A DNA stretch of 8,398 bases from Paludibacter sp. (lineage in GTDB: Bacteria > Bacteroidota > Bacteroidia > Bacteroidales > Paludibacteraceae). Positions 6,758-8,398 of the stretch are shown here, piece by piece. The stretch is taken from positions 1 through 8,398 of the forward strand of contig JAUSNQ010000210.1 of the NCBI GenBank assembly GCA_030655595.1. Direction: 5' to 3'. Each line of letters starts with the position of its first letter. Position 1 is the first letter of the stretch. The notes under the pieces are model-generated. The model had not been told where the DNA came from. It searched no databases and saw nothing but the letters and a program-made list of their open reading frames with translations. Made by a program: the position numbers and the translations under genes.

Positions 6758-8398
6758 TGCAAAATAAAGTCCAAAGGTATAAAAAATTCAATTAAAATAC
6801 TCATCATAACGAGCGTCGCAGTCATACTCTTGCTGGTGTCTCCTGTTATCTTATTACAATTCAATGGAATACAGAATTTCGTTGTAGGAGTCATCACGCG
6901 CGATTTATCCGCATCATTGAATACAAAAATTGATATCGGTCGGGTTGATTATCGCATGTTCAATACCCTGAAAGTGCAGAATCTACACATTGAAGATCAG
7001 GAAAAAGATACGCTTTTACACATCGAGAAAATCAATGCCCATTTTAATTTCCGAAAACTATTCAAAAAGAAACTTGTCTTTTATAGCTTAGAACTCGATC
7101 AAATTTATGCCAATCTAAAAATCGACGCTTTCGGAAAATCGAATATGGATTTTTTATTTAAAAAAAAAGTATCTGATGCTGATTCAATCATGATTGACTT
7201 GAGCTTGGCTAAGCTGAAAATTAGCGATTCAAGATTTGATTACACCAACTTATCAGATTCGATTATCAATCAGAATTTTAATCCAAATCGATTGAAAGTA
7301 GAAAACATTAATTCTGAAATCACTATTCAGGTGTTCAATCAAGATTCGATTAACGCTTCCATCAAATATCTGCATGCAAACGAAGAGTCAGGGTTTGTGC
7401 TGAAGAATTTGAGAGCAAAGTTCCTGGGGTCCTCACAGGGCATTTATTTTTCGGAATTTAATATTGAGTTGCCCGAGTCAAATATCAACCTGAACAAATC
7501 TAGTATTAAATTCAATCAATTTGATGATGTTGTAAAAAATGCTGAGAAATTAAAATTTCACATTCCAGTTGACAATGCAATGATTTCATTGGCAGATTTG
7601 GGGGCATTTATCCCTGAATTTAAGAACATGCATGAGCATGCTACAATCAATGCTTTGATTACGGGACAACTATCCAGTCTGCGATTACAGGCTGTAAAAG
7701 TTTCTTATGGAAAATCAATGCTTTTAGATGCCTCTTTGGATGTTAATGGTTTACCCAATCTTCAGGAATCGTTTATATACTGTCAAGTCAACAACCTCCA
7801 AATTACCACTTCTGAATTGCAGGATTTAATTGCAAAAATAGACAATAAACCTTTTGTGCTTCCAAAAGAATTTAATCGTTTGGGACTCATCACTTACAAA
7901 GGAAATATTACAGGATTTTTAAGCGATTTGGTAGCTTTTGGAAATTTCAGAACTAATATTGGAAGCATATCGTCGGATATTTCGCTGCGCTTTGAAAATA
8001 ATTTGCGGGATTTATCATACAATGGCACATTAAAAACCAGCAACTTATCACTTGGTAAGCTATTAAACGATACAACATTTGGGAAGATCGCCATCAATCT
8101 AAATACAATCGGTATCAAAAAATACAATAAAGCCATCAAGGGAACTATTAAAGCAAAACTCTCAGAAGTTGAGTTTAACGCTTATAACTATAAAAATGCA
8201 GATTTCGATGGGACATATGATGGTACAGGTTTTAATGGAAAAATAAATATCATCGATGAAAATATTGAAGCTGACTTTAGCGGTATCATTGATTTTAAAG
8301 ATCCAGAAGTGCCGGTTTTTGATTTTGATTTGACCCTTAAAAATACGAATCTTCACGCATTGAATATTATCAAAAATTATCCTGATTCGCGTTTGTCT
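6755..8398 (+). CDS. tamB: TamB-like translocation/assembly module protein (5' part, runs off window)
   Basis: An uninterrupted frame of 548 codons continues past the window end. The N-terminus has a lysine-rich start, one membrane anchor (about 15-34, ILIITSVAVILLLVSPVILL), then NFVVGVITRDLSASLNTKIDIG, RVDYRMFNTLKVQNLHIEDQ and DTLL, the pattern of Bacteroidetes TamB/AsmA-like (DUF490) proteins. The rest is repetitive beta-strand with many aspartate and asparagine residues, as expected for the long periplasmic groove linking inner and outer membrane. These proteins act with an Omp85-type partner in outer-membrane assembly or lipid transport. The frame is open back to a stop at 6674 but holds no ATG before 6956; ATG 6956 would remove the anchor, so I chose TTG 6755. 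TTG 6728 is a longer alternative. It is divergent from tsaD, a neighbourhood I recall from Bacteroides. A run of nine A (7160-7168) stays in frame. The C-terminal DUF490 domain lies outside. Confidence 0.9.
   Translation, partial: MCKIKSKGIKNSIKILIITSVAVILLLVSPVILLQFNGIQNFVVGVITRDLSASLNTKIDIGRVDYRMFNTLKVQNLHIEDQEKDTLLHIEKINAHFNFRKLFKKKLVFYSLELDQIYANLKIDAFGKSNMDFLFKKKVSDADSIMIDLSLAKLKISDSRFDYTNLSDSIINQNFNPNRLKVENINSEITIQVFNQDSINASIKYLHANEESGFVLKNLRAKFLGSSQGIYFSEFNIELPESNINLNKSSIKFNQFDDVVKNAEKLKFHIPVDNAMISLADLGAFIPEFKNMHEHATINALITGQLSSLRLQAVKVSYGKSMLLDASLDVNGLPNLQESFIYCQVNNLQITTSELQDLIAKIDNKPFVLPKEFNRLGLITYKGNITGFLSDLVAFGNFRTNIGSISSDISLRFENNLRDLSYNGTLKTSNLSLGKLLNDTTFGKIAINLNTIGIKKYNKAIKGTIKAKLSEVEFNAYNYKNADFDGTYDGTGFNGKINIIDENIEADFSGIIDFKDPEVPVFDFDLTLKNTNLHALNIIKNYPDSRLS
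6772..6779 (-). promoter_or_regulatory. Candidate -7 box for the tsaD operon
   Basis: On the minus strand this reads TACCTTTG, an exact TAnnTTTG match. It would start RNA near 6766 and give a leader of about 70 bases before tsaD. It faces the tamB -7 box at 6750. No clear -33 element is seen. Confidence 0.5.

Noticed and set aside
6700..6897. Minus-strand frame of 65 codons upstream of tsaD
   Set aside because: It lies antisense to the tamB start and its product shows no family pattern; the tamB frame explains the same bases far better.
7894..8356. Two minus-strand frames (7894-8139 and 8162-8356)
   Set aside because: Both are antisense to the continuous tamB frame and look like shadow frames in AT-rich DNA.

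Overview
The window looks like an ordinary chromosomal segment of a Bacteroidetes bacterium, probably Bacteroidales or a relative. It is AT-rich. Several intergenic gaps carry the Bacteroidetes -7 promoter element TAnnTTTG, and the LptE-like, sigma-54 activator, AmpG-like, TsaD and TamB proteins all have Bacteroidetes character. I see no mobile element, CRISPR array, tRNA or rRNA. Species cannot be named from the sequence alone.

All genes from 24 to 6694 are on the minus strand. Read in the direction of transcription they are: tsaD (tRNA t6A modification), an exosortase/archaeosortase-family membrane protease, an AmpG-like MFS permease, a short prephenate dehydrogenase, a 59-residue winged-helix-like protein closed by a hairpin terminator, and then an apparent operon. 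That operon holds a sigma-54-type AAA+ activator without a sensor domain, an LptE-like lipoprotein and a TPR-like protein of unknown function. Divergent from tsaD, on the plus strand, a TamB-like envelope protein starts at about 6755 and runs off the window end.

Functionally the window mixes translation quality (TsaD), aromatic amino acid synthesis (TyrA) and a strong envelope theme: LptE in LPS transport, AmpG-like muropeptide uptake, TamB in transport to the outer membrane, and an exosortase that would process surface proteins.

Points that deserve a second look are the orphan exosortase directly behind tsaD; the divergent tsaD/tamB control region, where two -7 boxes face each other and tamB has no in-frame ATG; two perfect inverted repeats in front of the sigma-54 activator gene; and the small winged-helix gene, which is easily missed by annotation. 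I found no convincing novel defence or mobile system.
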